Part shown: positions 7,192-16,835 of the stretch, piece by piece
How the letters are laid out: each line of letters opens with the position of its first letter
Numbering within the stretch: position 1 is the first letter of the stretch
Assembly: GCF_000220525.1 (NCBI RefSeq)
Contig: NZ_AFPK01000022.1
Span: 1 to 40,071 of the forward strand
DNA length: 40,071 bases
Direction of reading: 5' to 3'
Source of the DNA: Ochrovirga pacifica
GTDB lineage: Bacteria; Bacteroidota; Bacteroidia; Flavobacteriales; Flavobacteriaceae
Made by a program: the position numbers and the translations under genes
The notes under the pieces: generated by a model
Database searches by the model: none
What the model was told of the DNA's origin: nothing
What the model saw: only the letters and a program-made list of their open reading frames with translations

Positions 7192-9195
7192 TTATTTAAG
7201 ATGATATCTATTGTTTTTTATATGTTCTATTCCCAACTCCAAATAGTCTTTACTTACTGGCCAAGCAAAGTCTTTTGGACTCCAATTTACTCCTGCTCTC
7301 CAATAATTCCCTCCGTACTCATAAGCACCCAAATCTGGAGCTTTCCCTTTATAACCTTTGGTATTTTTTTTAACCTTTTTTCCTTTATCAATAAGTGGAC
7401 TGTGGGCAAATGGCATAAACAGCCTTTCCTTTTTAGTCTCAAATGGAAGTTCTGAAAACTGCTTGTTGTTTTCAAATTTGTTATCCGCCTCGTCTCCTAA
7501 AAATTCTTTTTCATCAACTCTATATTTTTTACCATCTCCAGAATCCCACCAAGGACGGACATCTGAAATATTGTTGTACAATACATTGTCTTTTACATTG
7601 GTTTGACGTCCGTTTCTTTTGGGCACCCATGAACTAATTAAAGCTTCATCTGATTTTCCCACATTCCAAAAAGTATTGTTGTAGATTTTATTGTACACCG
7701 CATCCCAATTAAAATGCAAACCTGCCCACTCTACATCCCACACCACATTGTGATGCACAATATAACCCGCAGAATTGTTGTCTAAGTAAATTCCTGTTGC
7801 TTTGTTTCCAGCATGTCGGTCATCTGCATGAGCATTGTGAAACCAATTGTGATGTACTTCTATATTTTTAGGAATTCTATTTCCCGTTACATAAAACAAA
7901 CCTCCATCAGCACCCGAAATCAAACATTTTTGAACGTGATTGTAAGCAAACTCACTGTCATTTCCAGAAATGTAAATTCCATCTCTTGCCGAACCACTAA
8001 ACGAGTTGCGTATCACTCTGTTTCTTTCACCAAAACTACCTAGCAAATAGGCATGAATTCCTGTGGTATTAAAATGTTGTACGATGCAATTTTCTACCAA
8101 GGTTTCAGAAGAGCGATTGCCTAGTAAAATTCCATTAACACTTCCTTTTTCTAACACGCAATTTTTAACAACATTGTGTATTCCTCCATTTACTTGAATG
8201 GCTGCATCAGACACCCTTGCTCCGTTCAAATCGGTTATCAATCGTTCAGCTCCGTGTTTGATCATGCAATTGCTAATGGTATTTCCATCCCCATTAACCA
8301 CTATTGCACCTCCAAAAAAGTTCAGCCCTTTAATTTGGATATTGTTTTTATCAATAACCACCAATTCTTTACGGATTGTAACTTCTACCTTTTGATGATT
8401 AGGATGAGTTCCTTCTGGAGCATAAAAGTATAGGGTTTTACTGCTTTGATCATAGTACCATTCGTTGGGTGCATCCAAAGCCTCTAGCTTGTTCATCAAA
8501 TAAAAAACACCTCTGTGCCCTTTTTCCAATCGTTGAGGTGAGTGTGTTTTTCCAAACGGCCATTTGTTTGGTAAAGTTTTAAAAAACACACGATTTAGCT
8601 CAGGAAGATAGCCTGTAATGGTTCGTTGCCAAGCACAACCACTATGTGCTCCTAGGTAATGAATAACTCCGCCCGTCCAATCTATTTTTGGAATTTCGTT
8701 GTTGCTAATAAAAGACATAGACCAAGTTCCTTTGGTTTTGTCTATAAATTTTGCATCCAAACTGTATTCGTTATTGTCTATGTTGTTGGGCCATCTAGCT
8801 AATTGCATTTTCTCATTGTTGCAATACACATTGTTGGCAACTCCCAAATCCATCTGTATGTTGTTGGCTTTGTATATTTTGTCTTGATACAGTTCCCATC
8901 CTTTTACTCTTTGAGTAGCGGTAATAATTACCTCATCGTTTTTATAACGTGTAAAAATTATAGGTCTCTTTTTAGTTCCTGAACGGCTGGGTACGATCTG
9001 CTCTCGATACACCCCTTGATGAATATAACACACATCTCCAGCCCTCATTACCTCAACAGCTTGTTGAATGGTCTGAAAAGGGTTAGACAACGTTCCATTT
9101 CCACGCTGTTTGTTACGACCATCTACATGGTAATCTTTAGCCAAAGTAGCTAATGTAATTCCTACAAAAAATAAAAAGAAGGGAACTTTTTTCAT
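7192..9195 (-). CDS. Secreted right-handed beta-helix carbohydrate enzyme, family not fixed
   Basis: The 667-residue protein has a cleavable signal peptide (residues 1-19, ending TLAKD). The start of the mature part, YHVDGRNKQRGNGTLSNPFQTIQQAVEVMRAGD, is the usual opening of DUF1565-type beta-helix proteins. From about residue 290 to 530 there are regular coils with Asn ladders and phrases such as NGILLGNRSS, DGIYISGNDSEF, ATGIYLDNNSAGYIVHHN and HFNWDAVYNKIYNNTFW. The C-terminal 100 residues hold DKGKKVKKNTKGYKGKAPDLGAYEYG, also common in this fold. Candidates are GH110 (alpha-1,3-galactosidase), GH141 or PL6-like enzymes; I could not choose among them. It sits between sulfatase and GH117 with spacers of 6 and 7 bases, so it surely takes part in breaking the same glycan. 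Confidence 0.75.
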   Translation of the reverse strand: MKKVPFFLFFVGITLATLAKDYHVDGRNKQRGNGTLSNPFQTIQQAVEVMRAGDVCYIHQGVYREQIVPSRSGTKKRPIIFTRYKNDEVIITATQRVKGWELYQDKIYKANNIQMDLGVANNVYCNNEKMQLARWPNNIDNNEYSLDAKFIDKTKGTWSMSFISNNEIPKIDWTGGVIHYLGAHSGCAWQRTITGYLPELNRVFFKTLPNKWPFGKTHSPQRLEKGHRGVFYLMNKLEALDAPNEWYYDQSSKTLYFYAPEGTHPNHQKVEVTIRKELVVIDKNNIQIKGLNFFGGAIVVNGDGNTISNCMIKHGAERLITDLNGARVSDAAIQVNGGIHNVVKNCVLEKGSVNGILLGNRSSETLVENCIVQHFNTTGIHAYLLGSFGERNRVIRNSFSGSARDGIYISGNDSEFAYNHVQKCLISGADGGLFYVTGNRIPKNIEVHHNWFHNAHADDRHAGNKATGIYLDNNSAGYIVHHNVVWDVEWAGLHFNWDAVYNKIYNNTFWNVGKSDEALISSWVPKRNGRQTNVKDNVLYNNISDVRPWWDSGDGKKYRVDEKEFLGDEADNKFENNKQFSELPFETKKERLFMPFAHSPLIDKGKKVKKNTKGYKGKAPDLGAYEYGGNYWRAGVNWSPKDFAWPVSKDYLELGIEHIKNNRYHLK

Positions 9196-9201
9196 CTTAA
9201 A

Positions 9202-11049
9202 TTATTTTAATTTTAGTTGGTAATCATGAGCTCCTGGTGCAAAATTGCTTCTATACACTTTTGTTCCAGTTCCCCATTTCTCCCAATCAATTTCAGCTCT
9301 ATTATCTCCTAAAACAATTGTTGTTAATTTTTCTCTCATCTTTTGAGCAATTTTTTGATATTTTTTATCAAAAGCTACATTGTTAATTTCTTTAGGATCT
9401 TTGGTAGTGTGGTACAAACTAGGGTCTATTTGATCATACGGTGCGTTTATTGCCCATTTGATATTTTGTCCAGGATTTTTTTGCCACCCCCAAGGACGAA
9501 TTTGCATAGAAAACACGTATTCTTTGGTACGAATATAAGCTCTTGGTCCAGTAGCAGCATGGCTTTCTCCTATAATATAATCACGTATAGGAGCTGTTCC
9601 ATCAACAATGGTTGCTAAGTCCATTCCGTCTAAATACTCATATTTTTTAGCTTTCAAATCTGCCCCTCCATTGGCTAAAATAGTAGGAGCAATATCTACA
9701 AATTCTGCATACTCTCGCACTACTTTTCCTGCTGGAAACTTCTTTTTGTCCGATGATACTACTACTATAGGATTGTGTGTATCTAATTCCCAAGGTGTAC
9801 ATTTAGAAACCGCTCCGTGATCATTCAACTTCCACCCATGATCCCCATGTACATACACAATGGTCCAAGGCTGTTTTTTTGCTTCACTGTAAGCAATAAA
9901 ATCTTCTGTTGCTTCCCCGATTAAAGCATCTCCATACGCACAATAGGCATAATAATCTTGAATCATTTTTAACTTTTGCTCATCCGTAAAATGATCTGAT
10001 CCTTTACTTTTGATGAATCCCTTGATTTGCTTTGGAATTTTGGCAAATTCGGCATCTGTTAACACAGGAATTTTATAATCGTTTTGTTGAAAACGAGCTC
10101 GGTAATCTGCAGGAGGCAATACGGGTGTATGAGGAAAATTATAGCCTAAATGCACAAACAACGGTTTGTTTGGATCCAAACCGTTTACTGTTTGAGAACC
10201 TACTTTGAATTTAGGATTGGTGTTTTTTAAATAATCTTTCAATACAATGTTGTACTGCCCATCTCTGTTTTTTCCTGCGGGTTGCGAACTCACACCAGAC
10301 AAAATCATTCCTTTAGCAGGGTGTTCTTCTTCTCCTTTTTTGTAATGACGAAGAATGTCGTATTTTTTGTTAAACGCTTCCGTTTTACCTTTGTATTCTG
10401 GCTTTTGTTTTTCTAGCTCCAAAGATGCGTACGTAAACGTTCCATCAGGCTCTACAAAATACTCTGTACTTTTTAGAGGTTCTTCTAATTTTTCTCCATT
10501 CACTACCTGAATCCAATCTTTTCCCCAACCTGTTAGGCCATCTTTGTGCATTTTTTTAAAACTTACATCGTTTTGGTAAATTGGATGTGCTTTGGTTTTT
10601 CCATTGGCTGTTAAGGTTTTGATACGTACACCTAGTTTTCCTACATGAAACGTTTGGTAACCTTCGCTAACCATTTGCTCTGGAAAAGTTGGGTACGAAT
10701 TTTCTGTTTTGTTATTGTAATACTCAAAACTATACACCCCAGAACGGAATGGATAACGTCCCATATGCATAGCCGAACGAGAAGGTGCACACACAGGCGA
10801 ATGACAATAGGTGTTGATGAACGTAGTTCCCTGTTTTGTTAACTTGTCTATGCTGGGCGATTCTACATATCCTAATTCACTCATTTCTCTTCCGTGCAAC
10901 ATTTTATTAAAAGCACGCACCGCATCGTAACGATGATCGTCGGTAACAATCCACAAAATATTGGGTTTTTGTACTTTGTTTTTTTGGGCAAATGCCATTA
11001 CGCCAGTCAATAGCGTAAAAGCAAAACATCCTAATTTTTTAAATCTCAT
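9202..11049 (-). CDS. Family S1 formylglycine sulfatase
   Basis: The 615-residue protein has a signal peptide ending near FAQ (residue 22). Metal-binding Asp37-Asp38 (VTDDHR) and the sulfatase signature CAPSR at residues 87-91 are present; Cys87 would be converted to formylglycine. Later segments [18 protein letters not shown] and [17 protein letters not shown] carry the expected His, Asp and Lys residues of the active site. Family S1 hydrolyses sulfate esters on carbohydrates; in this context the target is probably a sulfated galactose unit, exo or endo unknown. It is the fourth gene of the uxaC operon, 6 bases before the beta-helix gene and 84 bases after the GH2 gene, the widest gap in that operon. 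Confidence 0.92.
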   Translation of the reverse strand: MRFKKLGCFAFTLLTGVMAFAQKNKVQKPNILWIVTDDHRYDAVRAFNKMLHGREMSELGYVESPSIDKLTKQGTTFINTYCHSPVCAPSRSAMHMGRYPFRSGVYSFEYYNNKTENSYPTFPEQMVSEGYQTFHVGKLGVRIKTLTANGKTKAHPIYQNDVSFKKMHKDGLTGWGKDWIQVVNGEKLEEPLKSTEYFVEPDGTFTYASLELEKQKPEYKGKTEAFNKKYDILRHYKKGEEEHPAKGMILSGVSSQPAGKNRDGQYNIVLKDYLKNTNPKFKVGSQTVNGLDPNKPLFVHLGYNFPHTPVLPPADYRARFQQNDYKIPVLTDAEFAKIPKQIKGFIKSKGSDHFTDEQKLKMIQDYYAYCAYGDALIGEATEDFIAYSEAKKQPWTIVYVHGDHGWKLNDHGAVSKCTPWELDTHNPIVVVSSDKKKFPAGKVVREYAEFVDIAPTILANGGADLKAKKYEYLDGMDLATIVDGTAPIRDYIIGESHAATGPRAYIRTKEYVFSMQIRPWGWQKNPGQNIKWAINAPYDQIDPSLYHTTKDPKEINNVAFDKKYQKIAQKMREKLTTIVLGDNRAEIDWEKWGTGTKVYRSNFAPGAHDYQLKLK

Positions 11050-11133
11050 AATTTTTAATGTTAATTTGATTCTAAGATATTCAATCTAAATATTTTCAAC
11101 ATTGTTTTGGTTTAAAAAAAAAAACACAAACTC

Positions 11134-13974
11134 CTAAAAATCAAACACTAAGTCCACAGAAATCATTTCGTCAACGTTTCCGAAATAATGTATAGGATTC
11201 CCTTTTGGCCCCATCTGTATAGGTTCTTTAAATTTGGTTCCAATAGCTGGAATATTTTTTACAAACGAAATATCTCCTTTTGGAAACTCTTTTACGGCAG
11301 CTCCTTTTACCGGATCTTTGGGTGCTTTTGGGGTTAACATTCTTAAAAAAGTATTGTCCGAATTGCAATACACAGTAAATCCATTATTATTCTTTCCCTT
11401 TACTTGCACCCAATTTAAGTTGGCATAAAACCCTTTAAACTCAGGATATACAAATCCAGATTCTCCTGTAACCGTGTTGTTATAATCGTTTTCCCAAACC
11501 TGAAAACGAGTTCCTTTCATACGGTTTCTCCACACTCTATAAGGCCCATCACCCAACCATTTCATTCCTTGAACTTGATTTTCTGGAAACGAGAATGTGA
11601 TTCCCATATACTCTTTTACCATTTTGATGTTTCTTATTTCTGCATGCAAACTTACCATACCATTGGCATGAATAGTCCATTCAAAAAAATCTTGTGTGGT
11701 TTCTTTATTTTCTTTCCAGTCCCAATACTTTGGTTTTGCCTTGTACAACGCACGAATAACCACTTTGTTTTTTTGCGAACTGATTTCTACATTTTCTATT
11801 TCTGATTTGCTTCCTAATAAAATAGGCCCATTGTGCAACGGAATAATTTGCTTTCCTTTTTTTACTTGTTTTAACAAACCTGTAGCTTTAGAAAAAGTAT
11901 AATGATGACTTTGTGTTTTTACAAAAATTTCTTGATCGGTACTTTTTAGCTTTAACAAACCTTTCTCTTTGTTAGACAAAACACGTATTGTTTTTTGATT
12001 GATATCCTTAGGCTTTTGCACAGGATATGACCATGTAAACAATTCCATTCCATTCGGATCTTTGGCCGTTAAATACAATACATCAGCTTGTTTCCATCCT
12101 TCTGGTTTTTCAATTTTTATTTTGCCTTTAGCCAAGGGAGCAATATTAGGAAGCCTTACTGCTTGTTGAACTAAAATTTCTTGAGTTATTTTGCTATTTG
12201 GAGTTTTGAACTTTACCCACTTAGCCTCCATACTGCACTCAATTAAATTGGTATAATGATATCTGTTTTCTACGTTAAAAACGCCATCAAAATTGTCACG
12301 AATAAAACGCTCTTCTAGGTAAATAGGTGACCAAATTTCTTTAATGGTAAAATAGCTTGCTTCTTTTTCTCCATAAGGCCCCACAATTCCGTCAGGAGCA
12401 TGATTACCATCGGTATCTAAAACACCACCTTTGTCTGTTCGCACTACTGCCTCATCGGCAAAATCCCATAAAAAACCACCCGCACTTAAAGGCATGTTCC
12501 ACATTTGTTTCCAATAATCATCTAAACTAGCACCATGTCCCCCATCGTACAAACCATGATTGAACTCTGTTGGAAAATAAATTTTATCGTGCGTAGGGGC
12601 ATCGTAGGCAAAAATGTGATATTCTGGATAATGCATGGTATTTGTTTTTCCAAAAATTCCCCAAGGATGTATGACTTCTCTTTGTTGAATGTCCCATTTG
12701 GCATAGTCATCATCTAATTTGGTATTCCATCCTGTTTCATTTCCGTTTGCCCACAACACAATAGACGGATGGTTGACATCTCTTACCACGGCTTCTCTAA
12801 TTATTTTTTCTCCAACTTTTTCATCTAAATAAGGTACGTGCCAAGTACAAACTTCATCAATTACAAACAATCCCAAAGAATCACAAGCTTCTAAAAAGTG
12901 AACATCTGGCGGATAATGAGACATACGCACTGCATTCATATTCATATCTTTTATCATATTGATATGTTCAATACTCAAGGCTTTAGAAGTGGTTCTTCCC
13001 GATTCTGGATAAAAAGAGTGACGATTGACCCCTTTGAATTTTATTTTTTGATTGTTCACATAAATTCCATCACTTTCTCTTACTTCTACGGTTCTAAACC
13101 CAATTTTTTGATGAATTTGATGTAAGATTTTTCCTTTTTTATCTAACAACTCAATTTTTAATTGATACATATTGGGTTTTTCTGGATTCCAAGTTTTGAT
13201 ATTTTTAGCAAGTGTAAAAAAAGAAATTTTTCCTTTTTCTTTGCTGATATCTTCTGTTTTTAAATCTTGAATTTTATTTCCCAAATCATCTTGTAAAACA
13301 ACTTGTACAGTCGTTGCTTTTCTTGAATCTGTAAAAATATCGGCTTTAATACTTCCATCGGCTTTGGCATCTACAGCTACACGATTGATGTGTTCTTTAG
13401 GCAACACCTCTAAATACACAGGGCGATAAATTCCACCAAAAATCCAAAAATCTGTATTTCGTTCTGCTGAATTGATAGATTCATTGGCTGACATTTTATG
13501 CACCTTTACTTCTAACTGGTTTTCTGCTCCGTATTTTAATAGTTTAGAAATATTGTATTTGAATTCGTAAAAAGCACCTTGATGAATTTCTCCTGCCAGT
13601 TGTCCGTTTATTTTTACCTCGGCATCGGTCATAACACCTTCAAAAACAATCTTTACCTCTCTTTGTTTCCAAACTTTAGGAACTGTAAATTGATGTTTGT
13701 AGATCCCATATTCGTTATGATAGGCTTTTCCTGCTTTGTAATCACGTCCATAATTGTAATTTCCAAAACCTTGCAATTCCCAACAAGAAGGCACTTCAAT
13801 TTTAGTCCATTTTTTACTTTGCATTCCATCAGAACAATAAAAATCCCAAGCAATCGTATGGTCTTTGTCCGTTCCTGTTAGATATTGTTTAACGGTATTT
13901 AAATTTTGCGATTGTGCCGTAAACACAGTATATAAACCACTGATTAGTAGCCCTATTGCTTTATGTATTTTCAT
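11134..13974 (-). CDS. GH2 beta-galactosidase-like enzyme, LacZ-type architecture
   Basis: The 946-residue protein has a signal peptide (about residues 1-22, TAQSQ). Domains in order: jelly-roll (about 40-195), Ig-like (195-300), TIM barrel (300-590), Ig-like (to about 680) and a C-terminal Bgal_small_N-like sandwich in which MKWLGDGPYRVWRNR matches the LacZ pattern. Catalytic residues are Glu413 in ANGNETGWN (acid/base) and Glu470 in YFPTEFNHG (nucleophile). It is a close paralogue of the next gene upstream (13988-16825), sharing nearly every motif, so the pair arose by tandem duplication. The two start immediately after the signal peptide with YLTGTDKDH/YLSGTDKDH, where a usual GH2 would have NPxLPxWNR-like sequence. 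Probably an exo-beta-galactosidase acting on desulfated oligosaccharides; other beta-glycosidase activities are possible. Confidence 0.9.
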   Translation of the reverse strand: MKIHKAIGLLISGLYTVFTAQSQNLNTVKQYLTGTDKDHTIAWDFYCSDGMQSKKWTKIEVPSCWELQGFGNYNYGRDYKAGKAYHNEYGIYKHQFTVPKVWKQREVKIVFEGVMTDAEVKINGQLAGEIHQGAFYEFKYNISKLLKYGAENQLEVKVHKMSANESINSAERNTDFWIFGGIYRPVYLEVLPKEHINRVAVDAKADGSIKADIFTDSRKATTVQVVLQDDLGNKIQDLKTEDISKEKGKISFFTLAKNIKTWNPEKPNMYQLKIELLDKKGKILHQIHQKIGFRTVEVRESDGIYVNNQKIKFKGVNRHSFYPESGRTTSKALSIEHINMIKDMNMNAVRMSHYPPDVHFLEACDSLGLFVIDEVCTWHVPYLDEKVGEKIIREAVVRDVNHPSIVLWANGNETGWNTKLDDDYAKWDIQQREVIHPWGIFGKTNTMHYPEYHIFAYDAPTHDKIYFPTEFNHGLYDGGHGASLDDYWKQMWNMPLSAGGFLWDFADEAVVRTDKGGVLDTDGNHAPDGIVGPYGEKEASYFTIKEIWSPIYLEERFIRDNFDGVFNVENRYHYTNLIECSMEAKWVKFKTPNSKITQEILVQQAVRLPNIAPLAKGKIKIEKPEGWKQADVLYLTAKDPNGMELFTWSYPVQKPKDINQKTIRVLSNKEKGLLKLKSTDQEIFVKTQSHHYTFSKATGLLKQVKKGKQIIPLHNGPILLGSKSEIENVEISSQKNKVVIRALYKAKPKYWDWKENKETTQDFFEWTIHANGMVSLHAEIRNIKMVKEYMGITFSFPENQVQGMKWLGDGPYRVWRNRMKGTRFQVWENDYNNTVTGESGFVYPEFKGFYANLNWVQVKGKNNNGFTVYCNSDNTFLRMLTPKAPKDPVKGAAVKEFPKGDISFVKNIPAIGTKFKEPIQMGPKGNPIHYFGNVDEMISVDLVFDF

Positions 13975-13987
13975 TTATTGCTATTTC

Positions 13988-16825
13988 TTAAAATTCAAAA
14001 GTTAAATCCATCACAATAGGCTCGTCATCATTACCAAAATAATGTTCTGAGTTTCCGTGAGGTCCCGTACTTTCTGCAAATTGAAATTTGGTTCCCATGC
14101 CCGGAATATTCATTACAAAAGAGATATCGCCAGTTGGGAAAGCAGGATGTACTTTTCTTTTTGCTGCTCCTTTTTTATTGTCTTTGGGCTCTTCGGGAGT
14201 TAACATTCGCAAATAGGTATGCGGAGTTCTACAATACACGGTAAAGCCATTGTTGTGATTCCCTTTTACCTTAGACCAATATAGATTGGAAAAGAATCCT
14301 TTAAATTCCGGATATACAAACTCGTATTCTCCTCCAGCTTGCCCTGTTACAGTATTGTTATAATCGTTTTCCCACACTTGAAAACGCGTACCCTTGGTTC
14401 TGTTTCTCCAAACTCTATACGGTCCGTCTCCCAACCATTGCATTCCCGCCACTTCTTTTTCTGGAAAAGAGAATGTAATTCCTCGATACCCTTTTAAGTT
14501 TCTGAACCCTTTGAACTCTACTCGTAAGTCTAACAATCCATTAGCGTGTACAGTCCATTTAATCACATCTGATCTTTTCTCTTTGATGGTAGACCAAGCA
14601 GGCATCCATTTTTTCTCTTCAAAAATTACCAGAATTTCCGTTTTGTTGTCCAGCGATGTTATTTGAATATCTTGTACCTTGTCTTTTTGATTTAAAATGA
14701 TAGGCCCATCCGTAAGCGGAATCAATGTTTCTCCTTTTTTAACCTCTTTTAACAAGCCGTTTTCCTTTGAAAAACGATAACGATACTCACCAGCCGTTAC
14801 CGCTATTATACGGTCGGTACTTGTTGTTTTCACCAAACCGTTATTGCTGTATTCCACCTTCTCTAGATTCGATTTTTTTGGACTCGCCACAGGGTAAGAC
14901 CATGTAAAAATTTCGTGACCATTTACATCAGTAGCAGTTAAATGCAGAGCATCAGCTTGTTGCCAACCTTGCGGTTTTGGGATGTAAAGTTCACCTTTTG
15001 CTCCAGGTTGTAATGCTGGTAATTGCACCTTGCTTTTGTGTAAAATTTGATGACCTGCTTCTTTGGGTTCTTTAAATTTCAACCAGCTTGCCGTCAGTTT
15101 GCAATCTTTTAAGTTAGTGTAATGATAGCGGTTTTCAATACGGAACATCCCGTTAAAATCAGGAGTGACATAACGCTTTTCTATAAAAATTGGCGACCAG
15201 ATTTCTTTGATGGCAAAATAACTGGCTTCTTTTTCCATATACGGTCCTACAATACCATCGGCAGCTTTGCTCCCTTGCAAATCTATTTGATTGTTTTTGT
15301 CTGTACGCTCAATTCCCTCATCGGCAAAATCCCACAAAAAGCCTCCTGCACTCAGTGGTAAATTCCACATGATATTCCAATAATCTTCCAGCCCAGCTCC
15401 ATGACCACCATCGTACAAACCATGTAAAAATTCGGTTGGGAATAATATCTTTTCTTGTGAGTATGCATCATTAATTAAGGAATGGTAATGACTGTAATGA
15501 ATGGTATTCGTTTTTTTGTAAATACTCCACGGATGGATGACTTCTCTTTTTTGAATATCCCATTGGGCAAAATCTGCATCCACTTCTGAATTCCATCCTT
15601 GCTCATTCCCGTTCGCCCAAAGTATTACTGAAGGATGATTGACATCGCGAACCACGGTTTCTTTTACAATTTTACGAGCCACCTTGGTATCTAACACAGG
15701 ATTGTGCCAAGTACAGATTTCATCAATCACAAACAATCCTAAAGAATCACAGACTTCCAAAAAATGTTTGTCTGGTGGATAATGCGACATTCGCACCGCA
15801 TTCATATTCATATCTTTCATTAGTTGCACGTGCTCTGTACTTATTTTTTTAGAAGTAGTTCTCCCCGACTCTGGATGAAATGCATGACGGTTCACCCCTT
15901 TAAATTTGATTCGTTTTCCGTTTACATAAATTCCATCACCTTCTAAAACCTCTACGGTTCTAAAACCTATTTTTTCCGTAACGCTATGTAATATTGTTCC
16001 TTTTTTATCTAACAAATCTATTTTTAGTTGGTATAAATTTGGAGTCTCTGGATTCCATGTTTTAATAGCAGAAGCTTTTGTTTCTACACGGAACTTACTT
16101 TTTTCTTTTTTAAGATCTTTAACTTTTAAGTCTTGTACTTTGTTCCCTTTAACATCTAATAAAGTTAAAGCAACATCATCTGCCTTTTTAGTATCTAAAA
16201 ATAAATCTGCTACAATGCTACCGTTTGCTTTTGCATCAATCGCATAACGATCTATGTTATTTTTAGGTGAAATGGTTAGATAAACAGGACGATAAATTCC
16301 TCCAAAAATCCAAAAATCTGCATCTCTTTCCGCATGGTTGATAGATTCGTTAGCTGAGGCTTTGTTTACTTTTACTTCTAACAAATTGTTTGATCCGTAT
16401 TGCAACAAATCGGTAATGGTATAGTTAAATTCGTAAAAAGCACCTTGATGTACTTCTCCTGCCAATTTTCCGTTAACTTTAACTTCAGCATCTGTCATCA
16501 CTCCTTCAAAAACAATTTTAATGTCTTTGTTTTTCCAATTTTTATCAGCAAAAAATGAATGTTTGTACAAACCATATTCATTTACACGATCTTCTATTTT
16601 ATCTGAACCATAATTATAGGTTCCAAATCCTTGTTGTTCCCAACAAGATGGCACACCAATTTTAGTCCACTCACCACTTTTTCTTCCATCAGAACAAAAG
16701 AAATCCCATGCTACTACATGGTCTTTATCGGTTCCGGATAGATAGATTTTTTGAGTTTGATTTTGAGCAACACCAAAGCTAGAAGTCATAAAAAAACATA
16801 CGACAAGTAAATAAACTATTCTCAT
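13988..16825 (-). CDS. GH2 beta-galactosidase-like enzyme, tandem paralogue
   Basis: I place the start at ATG 16823-16825, giving 945 residues and a clean signal peptide (MRIVYLLVVCFFMTSSFGVAQ). The next upstream ATG would add 12 residues and overlap the uxaC stop. Domain order equals that of its neighbour: jelly-roll, Ig-like, TIM barrel, Ig-like, Bgal_small_N-like sandwich. Acid/base is Glu408 in ANGNEQGWN and nucleophile Glu465 in FPTEFLHG. The two copies differ in the segment before the nucleophile (TIHYSHYHSLINDAYSQ here, TMHYPEYHIFAYDAPTH in the neighbour), a loop near the active site, which hints at different substrate preference such as sulfated versus unsulfated or xylosylated units. 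Spacers to uxaC and to the paralogue are 10 and 13 bases. Confidence 0.9.
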   Translation of the reverse strand: MRIVYLLVVCFFMTSSFGVAQNQTQKIYLSGTDKDHVVAWDFFCSDGRKSGEWTKIGVPSCWEQQGFGTYNYGSDKIEDRVNEYGLYKHSFFADKNWKNKDIKIVFEGVMTDAEVKVNGKLAGEVHQGAFYEFNYTITDLLQYGSNNLLEVKVNKASANESINHAERDADFWIFGGIYRPVYLTISPKNNIDRYAIDAKANGSIVADLFLDTKKADDVALTLLDVKGNKVQDLKVKDLKKEKSKFRVETKASAIKTWNPETPNLYQLKIDLLDKKGTILHSVTEKIGFRTVEVLEGDGIYVNGKRIKFKGVNRHAFHPESGRTTSKKISTEHVQLMKDMNMNAVRMSHYPPDKHFLEVCDSLGLFVIDEICTWHNPVLDTKVARKIVKETVVRDVNHPSVILWANGNEQGWNSEVDADFAQWDIQKREVIHPWSIYKKTNTIHYSHYHSLINDAYSQEKILFPTEFLHGLYDGGHGAGLEDYWNIMWNLPLSAGGFLWDFADEGIERTDKNNQIDLQGSKAADGIVGPYMEKEASYFAIKEIWSPIFIEKRYVTPDFNGMFRIENRYHYTNLKDCKLTASWLKFKEPKEAGHQILHKSKVQLPALQPGAKGELYIPKPQGWQQADALHLTATDVNGHEIFTWSYPVASPKKSNLEKVEYSNNGLVKTTSTDRIIAVTAGEYRYRFSKENGLLKEVKKGETLIPLTDGPIILNQKDKVQDIQITSLDNKTEILVIFEEKKWMPAWSTIKEKRSDVIKWTVHANGLLDLRVEFKGFRNLKGYRGITFSFPEKEVAGMQWLGDGPYRVWRNRTKGTRFQVWENDYNNTVTGQAGGEYEFVYPEFKGFFSNLYWSKVKGNHNNGFTVYCRTPHTYLRMLTPEEPKDNKKGAAKRKVHPAFPTGDISFVMNIPGMGTKFQFAESTGPHGNSEHYFGNDDEPIVMDLTFEF

Positions 16826-16835
16826 AATAAGTTTC

